Origin: Pseudobacter ginsenosidimutans
GTDB lineage: Bacteria; Bacteroidota; Bacteroidia; Chitinophagales; Chitinophagaceae
Direction: 5' to 3'
NCBI RefSeq assembly: GCF_007970185.1
Contig: NZ_CP042431.1
Span: forward strand, 3,410,001-3,474,000
DNA length: 64,000 bases
Shown here: positions 36,774 through 45,702 of the stretch, in pieces
Numbering within the stretch: position 1 is the stretch's first letter
How the letters are laid out: each line of letters starts with the position of its first letter
Translations under genes and position numbers: made by a program
Notes under the pieces: generated by a model
Told to the model about the DNA's origin: nothing
Seen by the model: only the letters and a program-made list of their open reading frames with translations
Databases searched by the model: none

Positions 36774-36926
36774 GGCCGGTGAAGGGGTATGGGAAACGGG
36801 CCTTGGAAACATAAGCGAAGAAGCATGGCTAAGCTCAATAGCCCAACCCAACCAACCACAGCTCAAAAAAAATCCTCCCGCGCCGGTCTGTTTCCCAGAC
36901 CGCTTTCTCATACCCCCTCAACGGCC
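36774..36926 (-). repeat. Covarying-arm hairpin element, copy D
   Basis: 153 bp in opposite orientation to copy C. Outer arms 36774-36799 and 36900-36926 pair over about 25 bp with wobbles and one bulge (core GGGGTATG). Minus-strand internal strands: AACAGACCGGCGCGGGAGGA, TTTTTTTTGAGCTGTGG and CTTCTTCGCTTATGTTTCC. It starts 14 nt after the peptidase stop codon. Confidence 0.82.
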
Positions 36927-36940
36927 TACCCCTCAACAGC

Positions 36941-38755
36941 CTACCGGCTGCCCAGTAATTTTTTTCTGAATTCAACCGCTGCTGCATTTGCTTTTTCAGC
37001 AGGCACCACAATGAATGCCGGATTTTCGGCCAGCACAATTTTTGTACTGGTCTTGCTGCCGCGATGATCATATTCGATGTCGAGCCTGTCACCAGGTTTG
37101 TGGGATTTCAAGAGCTCGGTGAGATCGGATTGCTTGCGAAGCGGCTTACCATTCAATGAGAGGATCTGATCATCCACATCGAGACCAGCATTATAGAGCG
37201 GCGTTCCGTTCACAGTATTGGAAGCGATAGTGAGCGAGTTTGCGCCATCCCTCCATTGTACATTTCCAACCCAGGCTTTTCCTTCGTTGGACCTTTTCAG
37301 CAGGAGCCCGGCTTTTTCGAGAAGCGGAGCGTAATCAAGCGGTTCATGTCCTTTGATGTATTTGGAAAAGAAATCGGAAGCGAATTGTTTGTTGCCCGTT
37401 AGCTGGGCCAGTACATCCTGCAAACCGTCTACATTGTAGGGGATCTCTGTTTTACCGTATTTCTTCCACACGGCAGTCATGTAGTTGTCGAGCGTAAGAT
37501 TGTTGAACCGGCTGCGCAATTCCAGGTCAAGGGCCAGCGCAATGGCGGCTCCATACGGATAGTAGGAAGTGTACATGTTCACGTAATTGCTTTTGTCGAT
37601 TGCAACGCCGGCATCTACGAAAACCGCATGGCGGCTCACTTCCACGGGAGAGAAGCGCTTCGCGCCCTGCGTATTTACTTTGGTGTTGATGAGACTGCCC
37701 ATTACGCGGAGATAATCTTCTTCGCTCATGCAGCCTGCACGTTCGGTGAGCAGGTCGCCGTAGTATTGTGTGAAGCCTTCAGCAAACCAGAGCTCATTGC
37801 TCATATTGCTTTTCTCGAAATTGAAAGGCTCCAGCGTTTTCGGGCGGATGCGCTCTACATTCCAGCAGTGAAAGAATTCATGTGCGAATACATCCAGCAA
37901 TTCATTGTTGCCATCGAAATTGATGGGAATACTGATCACCGTGGAATTGCGATGCTCCATGCCATCGCCTTTCACCCAGGGATTGATGCTGGCAATGAAT
38001 GTGTAGGTGCCATGATCGAAATCGGGCAGTTCTCCGTATACTGCCATCGATTGTTCGGTGATGCGTTTCACTTTATTGGTGAATGCAGTGAGCAGGCTGT
38101 CTGAGCTGCTGCCTTCGAAAGCAAAACGGATCCTGTATGATTTACCGGAAGGATTGGTGAGACTCCATTCCTTCCAGGTGAGGGAGCCGATCTTTGTTGG
38201 ACTGTCCATGAAATACTGAAGGCCTGGTGCTGTGAAAGCCGTGGAATCGTTGGTGGGCTTGAGTTGTGTGGCAATGCTCCATTGTTTGCCTTCAGGGATA
38301 TTGAATTTTACAGAGATGGGTGTTTTATCATATCCCTTGATCCACATGAAAGCTGCAGGCATATTGAAATGAATGCTGGTGGCATCGATCCCTGCATAAG
38401 TGCCGTCAGGATGATTGGCATAGAGCGTATACTCGAGGCGGATCTGTCCGTCTGTATGCTGAACTTCGTACACATCTCCGTCTGTTCGGGTAATGGTGAG
38501 TGGTTTGTTATTCTTGCCGAAGGCCTTCACGTCGTACACATTCTTTCCGAATTCGTGGGTGGCATAACGGCCGGGTGAAGAGCGGCTCATGCGGAAGACA
38601 GCCGTCTTTTGTTTGGTGCCGATGCCGGTTACGTTGAGACTGATCTGTGCCTCGTGGTGCGTGATATTGGGGAAGGAAACTGAATAGCTGATCTGTTGTG
38701 CCTGCAGTGAAGCGATCACCAGCAGGAAAAAGAACAAGGATAGAGATTTCTTCAT
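36941..38755 (-). CDS. M61 family metallopeptidase with C-terminal PDZ domain, secreted
   Basis: 604 residues with a signal peptide (cleavage near SLQAQ). N-terminal beta domain, then a gluzincin catalytic domain with HEFFH (292-296) followed by WNVERIRPKTL and the third ligand Glu in WFAEGFTQYY. A PDZ domain spans about 490-590 (LYNAGLDVDDQILSLNGKPLRKQSDL). The family includes glycyl aminopeptidases. Likely periplasmic. Element copy D directly follows its stop. Confidence 0.93.
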   Translation of the reverse strand: MKKSLSLFFFLLVIASLQAQQISYSVSFPNITHHEAQISLNVTGIGTKQKTAVFRMSRSSPGRYATHEFGKNVYDVKAFGKNNKPLTITRTDGDVYEVQHTDGQIRLEYTLYANHPDGTYAGIDATSIHFNMPAAFMWIKGYDKTPISVKFNIPEGKQWSIATQLKPTNDSTAFTAPGLQYFMDSPTKIGSLTWKEWSLTNPSGKSYRIRFAFEGSSSDSLLTAFTNKVKRITEQSMAVYGELPDFDHGTYTFIASINPWVKGDGMEHRNSTVISIPINFDGNNELLDVFAHEFFHCWNVERIRPKTLEPFNFEKSNMSNELWFAEGFTQYYGDLLTERAGCMSEEDYLRVMGSLINTKVNTQGAKRFSPVEVSRHAVFVDAGVAIDKSNYVNMYTSYYPYGAAIALALDLELRSRFNNLTLDNYMTAVWKKYGKTEIPYNVDGLQDVLAQLTGNKQFASDFFSKYIKGHEPLDYAPLLEKAGLLLKRSNEGKAWVGNVQWRDGANSLTIASNTVNGTPLYNAGLDVDDQILSLNGKPLRKQSDLTELLKSHKPGDRLDIEYDHRGSKTSTKIVLAENPAFIVVPAEKANAAAVEFRKKLLGSR

Positions 38756-38800
38756 GATGTACGTTTAATAGTATACAAGATAGGGCTTTCTTCGATTTTG

Positions 38801-38808
38801 TACATTTG
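38801..38808 (+). promoter_or_regulatory. -7 promoter box for guaD
   Basis: TACATTTG, a perfect TAnnTTTG, 16 nt upstream of the guaD ATG. Confidence 0.5.
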
Positions 38809-38824
38809 AGTCAAAGAATCGGAT

Positions 38825-39301
38825 ATGAGCACAAGAGAACAACGCTTTATGCAGGCAGCCATCGATGTGGCCAGGGAAGGTATGTTGCAGGGAAAGGGTG
38901 GACCTTTCGGTTGCGTGATCGTACTCGGGGAGGAGATCGTGGGGAAAGGATGCAATTCTGTGGTAGGGGATAATGACCCTACCGCACATGCAGAAGTGGT
39001 AGCCATCCGAGATGCCTGTAAGAACCTGCGCAGTTTTCAACTGACCGGCTGCGAAGTGTACACCAGCTGTGAGCCTTGCCCCATGTGTCTCGGCGCAATC
39101 TACTGGGCAAGACCTAAGCGCGTATTCTTTGCCGCCAACCGTCACGATGCCCAACAGGCGGGCTTCGACGATTCCTTCATTTACGAAGAACTGAAACTCC
39201 CTTATGAAGCAAGACAGATCCTGATGAATGAATTTGGAAGGAACGATGCAGTAAAACTGTTTGAGGAATATGCGCAGTTGCCTGGAAAAGTGGAGTATTA
39301 A
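38825..39301 (+). CDS. guaD: Guanine deaminase (cytidine deaminase-like fold)
   Basis: 158 residues. Zinc-binding motifs HAEVVAIRDAC (DPTAHAE) and CEPCPMCLGAIYWARP are those of the small deaminase fold. The following stretch FFAANRHDAQQAGFDDSFIYEELKLP matches Bacillus-type guanine deaminase rather than tRNA adenosine deaminase TadA, so it should convert guanine to xanthine. Its stop interlocks with that of the convergent gene (TTAA at 39298-39301). Confidence 0.85.
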   Translation: MSTREQRFMQAAIDVAREGMLQGKGGPFGCVIVLGEEIVGKGCNSVVGDNDPTAHAEVVAIRDACKNLRSFQLTGCEVYTSCEPCPMCLGAIYWARPKRVFFAANRHDAQQAGFDDSFIYEELKLPYEARQILMNEFGRNDAVKLFEEYAQLPGKVEY

Positions 39302-39660
39302 GGTGTATATAATTTTTTGATCACGATATACGCGATCACTGCCAGCAGCAGGATGAGCACAATGGAAATGTAGACCCATGGTGCTTCCTGGATCTTTCTC
39401 TTCTCGCGCAGGTTCTTTTTTTTCTGGATGTATTGATTGAGGTCCTTGTTGAGCTGGTCTACGTAATTATCGATCTTCTTTTTGCCGTTCACCTGCAGCA
39501 ACCCTTCGATGGCTTCATTCTCGAAATCATTATCGAGCATCCAGGCTTCTACCTCATGCTTGTCCTGCTCGGACAGTTTGCCTGCGAGGTAATCCATCAA
39601 CTTTTGATTGTCGATGTCTTTGTTTGAATTCGATAATATGTTTAACAGGTCGCGGTTCAT
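39298..39660 (-). CDS. Small single-helix membrane protein next to ECF sigma, putative anti-sigma
   Basis: 120 residues, mostly acidic and helical, with one membrane helix near the C-terminus (about 98-115, WVYISIVLILLLAVIAYIV) and a short extracytoplasmic tail. The N-terminal LMDYLAGKLSEQDKHEVEAWMLDN resembles the zinc-less anti-sigma N-domain seen in Bacteroidota. It lies 24 bp downstream of the ECF sigma gene at 39685 on the same strand, so an anti-sigma role is likely but not proven. Confidence 0.65.
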   Translation of the reverse strand: MNRDLLNILSNSNKDIDNQKLMDYLAGKLSEQDKHEVEAWMLDNDFENEAIEGLLQVNGKKKIDNYVDQLNKDLNQYIQKKKNLREKRKIQEAPWVYISIVLILLLAVIAYIVIKKLYTP

Positions 39661-39684
39661 TGTTTTCGGTTATCCCGCCTTTAT

Positions 39685-40305
39685 CTAATGTTTTAGTTTC
39701 TTTTCCATGTTTATTTTCAGGTTGCGCTTTCCGTTCTGGATATAGCTTTTCACCTGCATCATGGAAAAGCCTGTTTGCCCGGCGATCTCCTGGTAGCTCT
39801 TTTTGTCGAGATAGAACAAAGTTACGCAGAGTTTTTGCTCTTTGCTGAGTTCATCCAGGGATTCGCTCATCAATTCCAGCTGACGGTCTTTTTCCAGGTG
39901 GTTCTGCATGCTGCTGTCTTCCGCGGGAGTGGCCACCATGGTCTCTTTGATCTCGGTGGTCTTGCCGTTTTTGGAACGCAGTTTCATGAGACAATAATTC
40001 TTGGCAACCATGTAGAGCCAGGATTTGAAATAGTCCACCTTGTATTTCGGCAGTTCCTGTATCACTTTCAAGAATACCTGCTGTACGCCATCGCGGGCTT
40101 CTTCTTCATTCTTCAGGTATTTCATGCACACACCGAAGAGCAGCATGGTATACCTTTGCAGGAGCAATCCCAGCCAATAGTTGTTTCGCTCGGCGTAGTA
40201 TTTTCCGAGTAATTCCTGGTCTGTGATATGTGCATATTGATCCTGGTTCACCGTCTGAAAATTAGCTATTTTCCCTGATATGATGCAGGGTGGCAAAAAT
40301 TTCAT
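39685..40305 (-). CDS. ECF-type RNA polymerase sigma factor
   Basis: About 206 residues with region 2 (CMKYLKNEEEARDGVQQVFLKVIQEL) and region 4 (SKEQKLCVTLFYLDKKSYQEIAGQTGFSMMQVKSYIQNGKRNLK). The first 18 residues of the frame are atypical; a GTG at 40251 (VNQDQYAHITDQELL) is an alternative start. Probably an operon with the membrane protein at 39298. Divergent from the NlpC/P60 gene. Confidence 0.88.
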   Translation of the reverse strand: MKFLPPCIISGKIANFQTVNQDQYAHITDQELLGKYYAERNNYWLGLLLQRYTMLLFGVCMKYLKNEEEARDGVQQVFLKVIQELPKYKVDYFKSWLYMVAKNYCLMKLRSKNGKTTEIKETMVATPAEDSSMQNHLEKDRQLELMSESLDELSKEQKLCVTLFYLDKKSYQEIAGQTGFSMMQVKSYIQNGKRNLKINMEKKLKH

Positions 40306-40361
40306 AAACCTAACGGAATCAAACGGTTCTTTATTTCACTAGCTTAGTAAAAAATACCTTT

Positions 40362-41141
40362 ATGCTATACGCTGTTTGTACAGTTCCGGTATCACCCCTT
40401 CGGGCAACCGATAGTCATCGCAGCGAGATGGTGAGTCAATTGTTGCTGGGTGAATGTGGTGAGGTGCTGGAAGAGCGCAAAGACTTTATCAAACTCAAGA
40501 CTTTGTATGATGATTATGAGGGATGGTGCCAGCGCAGCCAGCTGGAGCTGATGGCAACAGTGCCTGGTGATCAGCAGAGCCAGGTGCTGGTGGGGGATTA
40601 CACAGATCGTGTACTCATCAACGGTATGGAGGCCCATGTGCCGATGGGCGCTGTGGTGATTGCGCCTGCAGGCGAGGAATTGCAGTTGGGGCATTATAAA
40701 ATTCGTTATCAGCTGGCCAGTCCATGGCATGCAGGAACTGCCGTTGTATCCGCTGAGGCAATCACGGCCAGGGCTATGCGCTATCTGAATACAGCTTATC
40801 TCTGGGGCGGTCGCTCCATATTCGGCATCGATTGCAGCGGGTTCAGCCAATCGGTTTTCCGTTTCTTCAATTATAAATTACTGCGGGATGCTTACCTGCA
40901 GGCAACGCAGGGAGACCCGATCGGTTTTCTGCAGGAAGCGCGCTGCGGCGACCTCGCATTTTTTGATAACGATGAAGGAAGGATCACGCATGTAGGCATC
41001 ATGCTGAACCCGGAGGAGATCATTCATGCTTCAGGAAAAGTGCGGATAGACAAGATCGATAATGCGGGCATCATTCATGCGGAAACTGGCGTACGTACGC
41101 ATAAGCTGAGGATGCTGCGGAGATATTTCGAAAGGGTTTAG
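40362..41141 (+). CDS. C40 (NlpC/P60) peptidase with N-terminal SH3-like domains
   Basis: 259 residues. N-terminal SH3-like regions (about 1-125) precede an NlpC/P60 domain with probable triad C158 (GIDCSGFSQ), H210 (ITHVGIML) and H222 (IIHASGKVR). It resembles YkfC-type gamma-D-glutamyl-diamino acid endopeptidases that cut cell-wall peptides. No signal peptide is visible, so it may act on recycled murein peptides in the cytoplasm. Its stop interlocks with the convergent gene (TTAG). Confidence 0.9.
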   Translation: MLYAVCTVPVSPLRATDSHRSEMVSQLLLGECGEVLEERKDFIKLKTLYDDYEGWCQRSQLELMATVPGDQQSQVLVGDYTDRVLINGMEAHVPMGAVVIAPAGEELQLGHYKIRYQLASPWHAGTAVVSAEAITARAMRYLNTAYLWGGRSIFGIDCSGFSQSVFRFFNYKLLRDAYLQATQGDPIGFLQEARCGDLAFFDNDEGRITHVGIMLNPEEIIHASGKVRIDKIDNAGIIHAETGVRTHKLRMLRRYFERV

Positions 41142-41554
41142 AACAATGCTTTTATCCAGCGGATGATGAGCAGGTCCCATCCGAAAAGTTTGAAGGCGGT
41201 GTACAGCATGATCACTCCGAAGATCTTTTTGAGTACATCTTTATCGATCTTCACAGCCATGCTGCTGCCGATGAATCCGCCGATGGCAAAGCCTGCGGCC
41301 AGCATCAATACCACTTTGGGTTCGATGGGCGTGCCCATCTTTTTACATTCCGTATAATATTTGGAAAAAGCCAGCGCCGCCACAGGCAGGGTCAGCACAC
41401 CCAATGAAGTGCCCTGAGCCTGGTGCTGTGAATAATGCATGAAGAATGCCAGCGCCGGTACCATGATAACGCCTCCTCCCACACCTATCAATCCGCTGAG
41501 AATACCGGCAGCCAGTCCTATCACCGCCAGGGTGATGATTTCCTGGGTTGCCAT
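41138..41554 (-). CDS. TauE/SafE-type half-size membrane permease
   Basis: 138 residues from the ATG at 41554 (MATQEIITLAVIGLAAGILSG); the open frame has a TTG 21 nt upstream. Four hydrophobic helices with the TauE/SafE signature GLIGVGGGVIMVPAL. Full-length members have about 250 residues built of two repeats; this has one and would need to dimerise. Substrate (sulfite or organic anion in the family) unknown. Confidence 0.82.
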   Translation of the reverse strand: MATQEIITLAVIGLAAGILSGLIGVGGGVIMVPALAFFMHYSQHQAQGTSLGVLTLPVAALAFSKYYTECKKMGTPIEPKVVLMLAAGFAIGGFIGSSMAVKIDKDVLKKIFGVIMLYTAFKLFGWDLLIIRWIKALF

Positions 41555-41599
41555 ATTGCGAGTTTGTAAGTTCAATCAGTGAAAGTTAGCGCATCGTGG

Positions 41600-42142
41600 T
41601 TATTTACGAAAATGTTCTTTGTAAGATTCTACGGCTTCCTGGATCACTTTGAGGGCCGTGGATTTGTCGCCAAATTCTTCCACGATCACTTTTTTGTTTT
41701 CCAGCCTTTTATATTCTTCGAAGAAGTGGCGCAGCTCACTGAAGAAGTGAGGAGGCAGTTCTTCCATATTGTTGTAGTGGTTCACGCCCGGATCGTTGGC
41801 GGCTACGGCAATGATCTTATCGTCGCCATCTCCGTTATCGATCATCTGCATTACGCCTACTACTTTGGCTTCCATGATACAGAGGGCCTGAACAGGCAGT
41901 GAGGTGATCACCAGGATGTCCAGGGGATCCTTATCATCTCCATACGTCTGCGGAATGAATCCGTAGTTGCAGGGATAGTAGAAGGAGGAATAGATCACGC
42001 GGTCCAGTTTCAGGAGGCCGCTATCTTTATCGATCTCATATTTGGCTCTGGAGCCCTGTGGGATTTCGATCACAGCATTTACTACACGGGGGGCATTGTC
42101 TCCATAAGGAACGCCATGCCATGGATGGGAAACAGTTAACAT
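41600..42142 (-). CDS. ppa: Inorganic pyrophosphatase, family I
   Basis: Hydrolyses pyrophosphate to phosphate in the cytoplasm. 180 residues. RAKYEIDKDSGLLKLDRVIYSSFYYPCNYGFIPQT is the usual substrate-binding region, DKDPLDILV carries the metal-binding Asp residues (the usual G is K here), and DNGDGDDKIIAV follows. All catalytic acids are kept. Confidence 0.95.
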   Translation of the reverse strand: MLTVSHPWHGVPYGDNAPRVVNAVIEIPQGSRAKYEIDKDSGLLKLDRVIYSSFYYPCNYGFIPQTYGDDKDPLDILVITSLPVQALCIMEAKVVGVMQMIDNGDGDDKIIAVAANDPGVNHYNNMEELPPHFFSELRHFFEEYKRLENKKVIVEEFGDKSTALKVIQEAVESYKEHFRK

Positions 42143-42270
42143 ACTACTTCTTAGGTTATCTTCTTCAGTTTATAAATACGGGCTGCAATGCAGCTTAATT
42201 GGCTATTAAAGCTGGCTAAATTTTCATAAGCAATCGCAGGGATGGTGGTGGGCAGTATTACAGCAGGGGC

Positions 42271-42681
42271 TTAATGTTTGAAGCTGTGCACCTGTTTAAA
42301 ATCAACGAGCCATTCATCATTTACTTTCACAACAGCGAGTACGGTAGTGTCTTTTTCTTTGAAGCTGTTGGTGTATACATAGTTCACCAGTGAATCGTTC
42401 ACCGGTTCGATAGTCACGGGCCTGATCTGGGCGTCGCGGTATTGACGGCGGTCTTCACTGCTGAGCTGGTCATAATGTTTTCTCTTCCAGGTATCCAGCA
42501 GGTCCAGGTTGGCGGAATCTTTCAGCAGATAGAATTTAGCTTTCTTGAGATCTCCGTCCAGTGAGGCGCGGATGAACTCCCTGCCTGCATCCTGGGCGTC
42601 TGTAGCCTTCGTATAGCTGTCCTGTTGATTGCAGCTCCAGCAGATAAGCGCCAGAACGGGTAATAGAAGATATTTCATCAT
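42271..42681 (-). CDS. DUF4878-like lipoprotein
   Basis: About 137 residues, starting MMKYLLLPVLALICWSC, a lipoprotein signal. The domain reads ATDAQDAGREFIRASLDGDLKKAKFYLLKDS...YVYTNSFKEKDTTVLAVVKVNDEWLVDFKQV, similar to DUF4878 and the NTF2-like fold. The ATG at 42681 or 42678 is the start; the longer frame starts at a TTG. The -7 box TATTTTTG ends 6 nt before the ATG. Function unknown. Confidence 0.72.
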   Translation of the reverse strand: MMKYLLLPVLALICWSCNQQDSYTKATDAQDAGREFIRASLDGDLKKAKFYLLKDSANLDLLDTWKRKHYDQLSSEDRRQYRDAQIRPVTIEPVNDSLVNYVYTNSFKEKDTTVLAVVKVNDEWLVDFKQVHSFKH

Positions 42682-42687
42682 AATGTA

Positions 42688-42695
42688 CAAAAATA
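42688..42695 (-). promoter_or_regulatory. -7 promoter box abutting the lipoprotein start
   Basis: TATTTTTG on the minus strand, perfect TAnnTTTG, 6 nt before the ATG at 42681. It overlaps the TTG that would otherwise be the earliest possible start. Confidence 0.45.
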
Positions 42696-42728
42696 ACGGT
42701 TGTAGGTGAATAGGCGAAAAAGGGGCAT

Positions 42729-42759
42729 AAAAAAGCCCGCGGGCTTTTAGCCGGCGGGC
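42729..42759 (-). terminator. Intrinsic terminator after phoH
   Basis: On the minus strand GCCCGC/GCGGGC (42754-42759 with 42735-42740) then six T residues. An internal perfect palindrome (AAAAGCCCGCGGGCTTTT, 42731-42748) gives an alternative fold. Confidence 0.75.
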
Positions 42760-42780
42760 GAATATGGGTAATCCAAAAGG

Positions 42781-43821
42781 TTAATCGAGGCTCTTGTCGT
42801 CCAGTCTGTGACGCTGCTGGCGCCAGTTGGTTGACTGTTCCGGGTTTTGTTCCGCTTCGAGATTGTAGGCCTTGATGATGGCTTTGACGAGGCGGTGACG
42901 GACAACGTCTTCCTCATCCAGTTCGATATGTCCGATGCCATCCACATTCTTCAGGATGCGTACTGCCTTTTCGAGGCCGCTTCGCTGGTTCTTGGGAAGG
43001 TCAACCTGTGTCATATCACCGGTGATGATGGCTTTTGCATTGGCGCCGATACGGGTGAGGAACATTTTGAGCTGCAGGTCCGTGGCGTTCTGCGCTTCAT
43101 CAAGGATGATGAAGGCATGGTCCAGCGTACGGCCGCGCATGTAGGCCAGTGGCGCGATCTCGATCACACGTGTGCTCATGTAGTAGCCGAGTTTGTCTGC
43201 AGGGATCATATCGTCCAGCGCATCATAAAGAGGGCGCAGGTATGGATCGATCTTCTCTTTCAGGTCGCCGGGCAGGAAGCCGAGGCTTTCACCTGCTTCT
43301 ACAGCTGGCCTGGTAAGGATGATCTTTTTCACCTGCTTGTTCTTGAGCGCCCTCACTGCCATGGCAACGGCAGTGTAGGTTTTACCGGTACCGGCAGGGC
43401 CGATGGCGAAAACGATATCGTTGCGTTCCGCCTGCTGCACCAGTCTTTTCTGATTGGCTGTGCGGGCGCGCACCGTTTTTCCGTTAGGTCCGAAAACGAG
43501 GACATCATTCGGATGACGATCAATAAAATGATCCACCGTTTCTGCGTCATCGCCGCCAAGGACCTGTTCAAAATAATTTTCGCTCATGTGGCCATTGCGT
43601 TCTAAATACTGAACAATGAGTTCAATCTTTTCTTTCGCACTTCCCACTTGCTCCGGAGAGCCGCTTAGTTTTAATTGAGTGCCCCTCGAGAGGATTTTTA
43701 AGAGGGGGAATTTTTTCTTGAGGATGTCTAATTTGCCATTGTTAACACCAAAGAACTCGATAGGGTTAACGGTTTCAAGGTTGATAATTGTGTCTGTCAA
43801 GCGCGTCAGGTTTAAGTTCAC
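42781..43821 (-). CDS. PhoH family ATPase
   Basis: 346 residues. An N-terminal KH-like region (about 1-115) precedes the PhoH ATPase domain with Walker A GPAGTGKTYTAVAMA (about 141-155), the PAVEAGESLGFLPGDLKEK motif and Walker B FIILDEAQNAT. Start is a GTG at 43821 (first ATG is deep inside). The family is associated with RNA handling; specific targets are unknown. Single gene with its own terminator. Confidence 0.92.
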   Translation of the reverse strand: MNLNLTRLTDTIINLETVNPIEFFGVNNGKLDILKKKFPLLKILSRGTQLKLSGSPEQVGSAKEKIELIVQYLERNGHMSENYFEQVLGGDDAETVDHFIDRHPNDVLVFGPNGKTVRARTANQKRLVQQAERNDIVFAIGPAGTGKTYTAVAMAVRALKNKQVKKIILTRPAVEAGESLGFLPGDLKEKIDPYLRPLYDALDDMIPADKLGYYMSTRVIEIAPLAYMRGRTLDHAFIILDEAQNATDLQLKMFLTRIGANAKAIITGDMTQVDLPKNQRSGLEKAVRILKNVDGIGHIELDEEDVVRHRLVKAIIKAYNLEAEQNPEQSTNWRQQRHRLDDKSLD

Positions 43822-43986
43822 AATAGTGGTACCTTGCGATACTCACCAACTCCATCCATCTATTCCAAATCTAATCTTTAGAATAGGTTCTATACAAATT
43901 TACATATTAACAGAGTGTGGAAAATCAGGCTGTTCTTTCAATTTAAGTTAATTTATTTACTTTTAGAGACCTAACATTTTTACGCC

Positions 43987-44550
43987 ATGAAATTGCGCAT
44001 TTTATCACTCGTATTAGCCATGACAGTTGCGGGGTTTGTTGCAAATGCCCAGTCTGCAAAACCTGCATCCGACATTCTCAATGAAGCATACAAAACTGCT
44101 GCCAGAGAAAAGAAAAATGTATTCGTGATCTTTCACGCCAGCTGGTGCGGATGGTGCCATAAAATGGACACGGCCATGAACGATCAGTCAGTGAAAGCAT
44201 TCTTCGACAAAAGTTATGTTGTAGAACATCTCACTGTTAAAGAAGCGCCTACTAAAAAGCAGGATGAAAATCCCGGAGCGGATGAACTGCTGCAGAAATA
44301 TCATGCAGCTGATCTTGGCATTCCATTCTGGATAGTGCTGGATCCTAAAGGAAATCTCCTGGCAGATTCACAGGAACGTCCGGCCGGCGCCAGTCTGGAT
44401 TCAAAGGGACAGAATGTTGGCTGCCCTGCCACTCAAAAAGAGGTGGACTTCTTTGTGGAAGTATTGAAAAAGACTTCTTCCCTGAAGGAAAATGAGTTGA
44501 AGTTGATTGCAGAGAGATTCAGGAAGAATGACCGGGCCGCGGCTCATTAA
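43987..44550 (+). CDS. Periplasmic thioredoxin-fold protein
   Basis: 187 residues with a signal peptide (cleavage near FVANAQS) and an intact active site WCGWC in FHASWCGWCHKMD (C at about 54 and 57). Followed by a cis-Pro loop GIPFWIVLD. Similar to DUF255/thioredoxin_7-type proteins. A role in periplasmic disulfide reduction is likely. It is divergent from phoH. Confidence 0.85.
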   Translation: MKLRILSLVLAMTVAGFVANAQSAKPASDILNEAYKTAAREKKNVFVIFHASWCGWCHKMDTAMNDQSVKAFFDKSYVVEHLTVKEAPTKKQDENPGADELLQKYHAADLGIPFWIVLDPKGNLLADSQERPAGASLDSKGQNVGCPATQKEVDFFVEVLKKTSSLKENELKLIAERFRKNDRAAAH

Positions 44551-44570
44551 TAAGACAATTAAATTGCTCA

Positions 44571-44599
44571 AAGGGTTGCGGTAGCGTAACCCTTTTTTT
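44571..44599 (+). terminator. Intrinsic terminator after the thioredoxin gene
   Basis: AAGGGTT (44571-44577) pairs with AACCCTT with an inner GC/GC and bulge, then TTTTTT. Confidence 0.75.
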
Positions 44600-44669
44600 A
44601 TGCCTGGTATTGCCGTGAAAGACGCATGCGGATGCAGAGGATATTATATAGATATCCTTTAGATATTCC

Positions 44670-45200
44670 TTAGATATTACTTATCCGCCTGTCTTGATTG
44701 TCTTGTTTGAGGGATCTGAGCATCTGGCCGTAGTCGAACTTTTTGGCGAGCGCGATCACGCTTTGTGTGATGCGCTTTGTTCTGGTGGCTTCTGTTTTGG
44801 CGCTTTCGATCCATTTGCTCCAGTAAGCCTGGTGGGAAGGAGGCATGGCGTTGAAATGCTGCTGCGCTGCCGGCTCATCAGCCAGGCAGTCCAGCAATTC
44901 CTGGTTGATCTTGTAAGGCACTTTGTCCAGCGTAAGTTGTACTTCCACTCTGGCTCCTTTCTGTTTGCCAATGGCTTTTCGCACATCGGCTTTGAGAGCC
45001 ATAATGAAATCGCCGCCACCCATGGGCAGGAGCGAAACCCCTTTGATGGAATATTTGTCCAGCTTGCCTTTTACGCGGAAAGATTTCTTATTACCGGGAA
45101 GGATTTGCCGGGCGATTGTAGCCGGAATGCTGATATAGCTCCAGCCTGATTTCTCGCCCATTTCTTCAAACTTCTGTATGGTAGCGGTAAATTGGACCAT
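44670..45200 (-). CDS. DUF1905 / YdeI (OmpD-associated) domain protein
   Basis: 176 residues. An N-terminal DUF1905 domain (VQFTATIQKFEEMGEKSGWSYISIP...FRVKGKLDKYSIKGVSLLPMGGGDFIMALKADVRKAIGK) is followed by a YdeI-type helical region (about 105-165, FNAMPPSHQAYWSKWIESAKTEATRTKRI). Such proteins are linked to bacteriocin or peptide tolerance in some organisms, without a known mechanism. Cytoplasmic. Confidence 0.85.
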   Translation of the reverse strand: MVQFTATIQKFEEMGEKSGWSYISIPATIARQILPGNKKSFRVKGKLDKYSIKGVSLLPMGGGDFIMALKADVRKAIGKQKGARVEVQLTLDKVPYKINQELLDCLADEPAAQQHFNAMPPSHQAYWSKWIESAKTEATRTKRITQSVIALAKKFDYGQMLRSLKQDNQDRRISNI

Positions 45201-45228
45201 AAGGATTATGGCGTAAACTTACCGGTTT

Positions 45229-45516
45229 TTAACTGAACTGAGAAGCGGTAGGATTCTGTAATTCATCTTCGATCAGATCGTGCAGACGCTTTTCATTATC
45301 CCAGATCCAGCGGGGAAGCGGTTGCTCCATGATCTTCCAGGCGCTGTCTTCCTTTTGCATTTTGAAGAGAATACGATTACCTCTGTCATCAACAACATCT
45401 ACAGTGAATATTCCTTCCTGTTGTCCGCCGAGTTTACGGAAATTGAATTCTCTCAGACGGCCTTCCGCCTTCAACAGTTTGGTGAACTGAATATTCTTTA
45501 CAAAATGAATGCGCAT
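45229..45516 (-). CDS. Small conserved-looking protein, unknown
   Basis: 95 residues, basic and mixed alpha/beta: FTVDVVDDRGNRILFKMQKEDSAWKIMEQPLPRWIWDNEKRLHDLIEDEL. No membrane segment or signal. The composition is that of a real soluble protein, but I do not recognise a family. It lies 28 bp upstream of the YdeI-like gene on the same strand and may be co-transcribed with it. Confidence 0.6.
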   Translation of the reverse strand: MRIHFVKNIQFTKLLKAEGRLREFNFRKLGGQQEGIFTVDVVDDRGNRILFKMQKEDSAWKIMEQPLPRWIWDNEKRLHDLIEDELQNPTASQFS

Positions 45517-45702
45517 ATATGATTATTAATAATTGCTTTCTATCAATTCCTGTGCTACAATCTGCACAAAAGCACAATTGTTCCAAAAAAATATTGGACC
45601 TGTGAGTTATTTCCGGTTAAAAGGGGAGTGGGTTAGAATTTAACTGGATAAAGGGTTAGGCTTGCAAGATAAGGGATTTCGGGAATCCGTAGTGAATGGT
45701 GG

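Noticed and set aside
36789-37067. 92-codon plus-strand frame overlapping copy D and the M61 gene
   Set aside because: It is the antisense of the peptidase 3' end and of element D, with no independent support.
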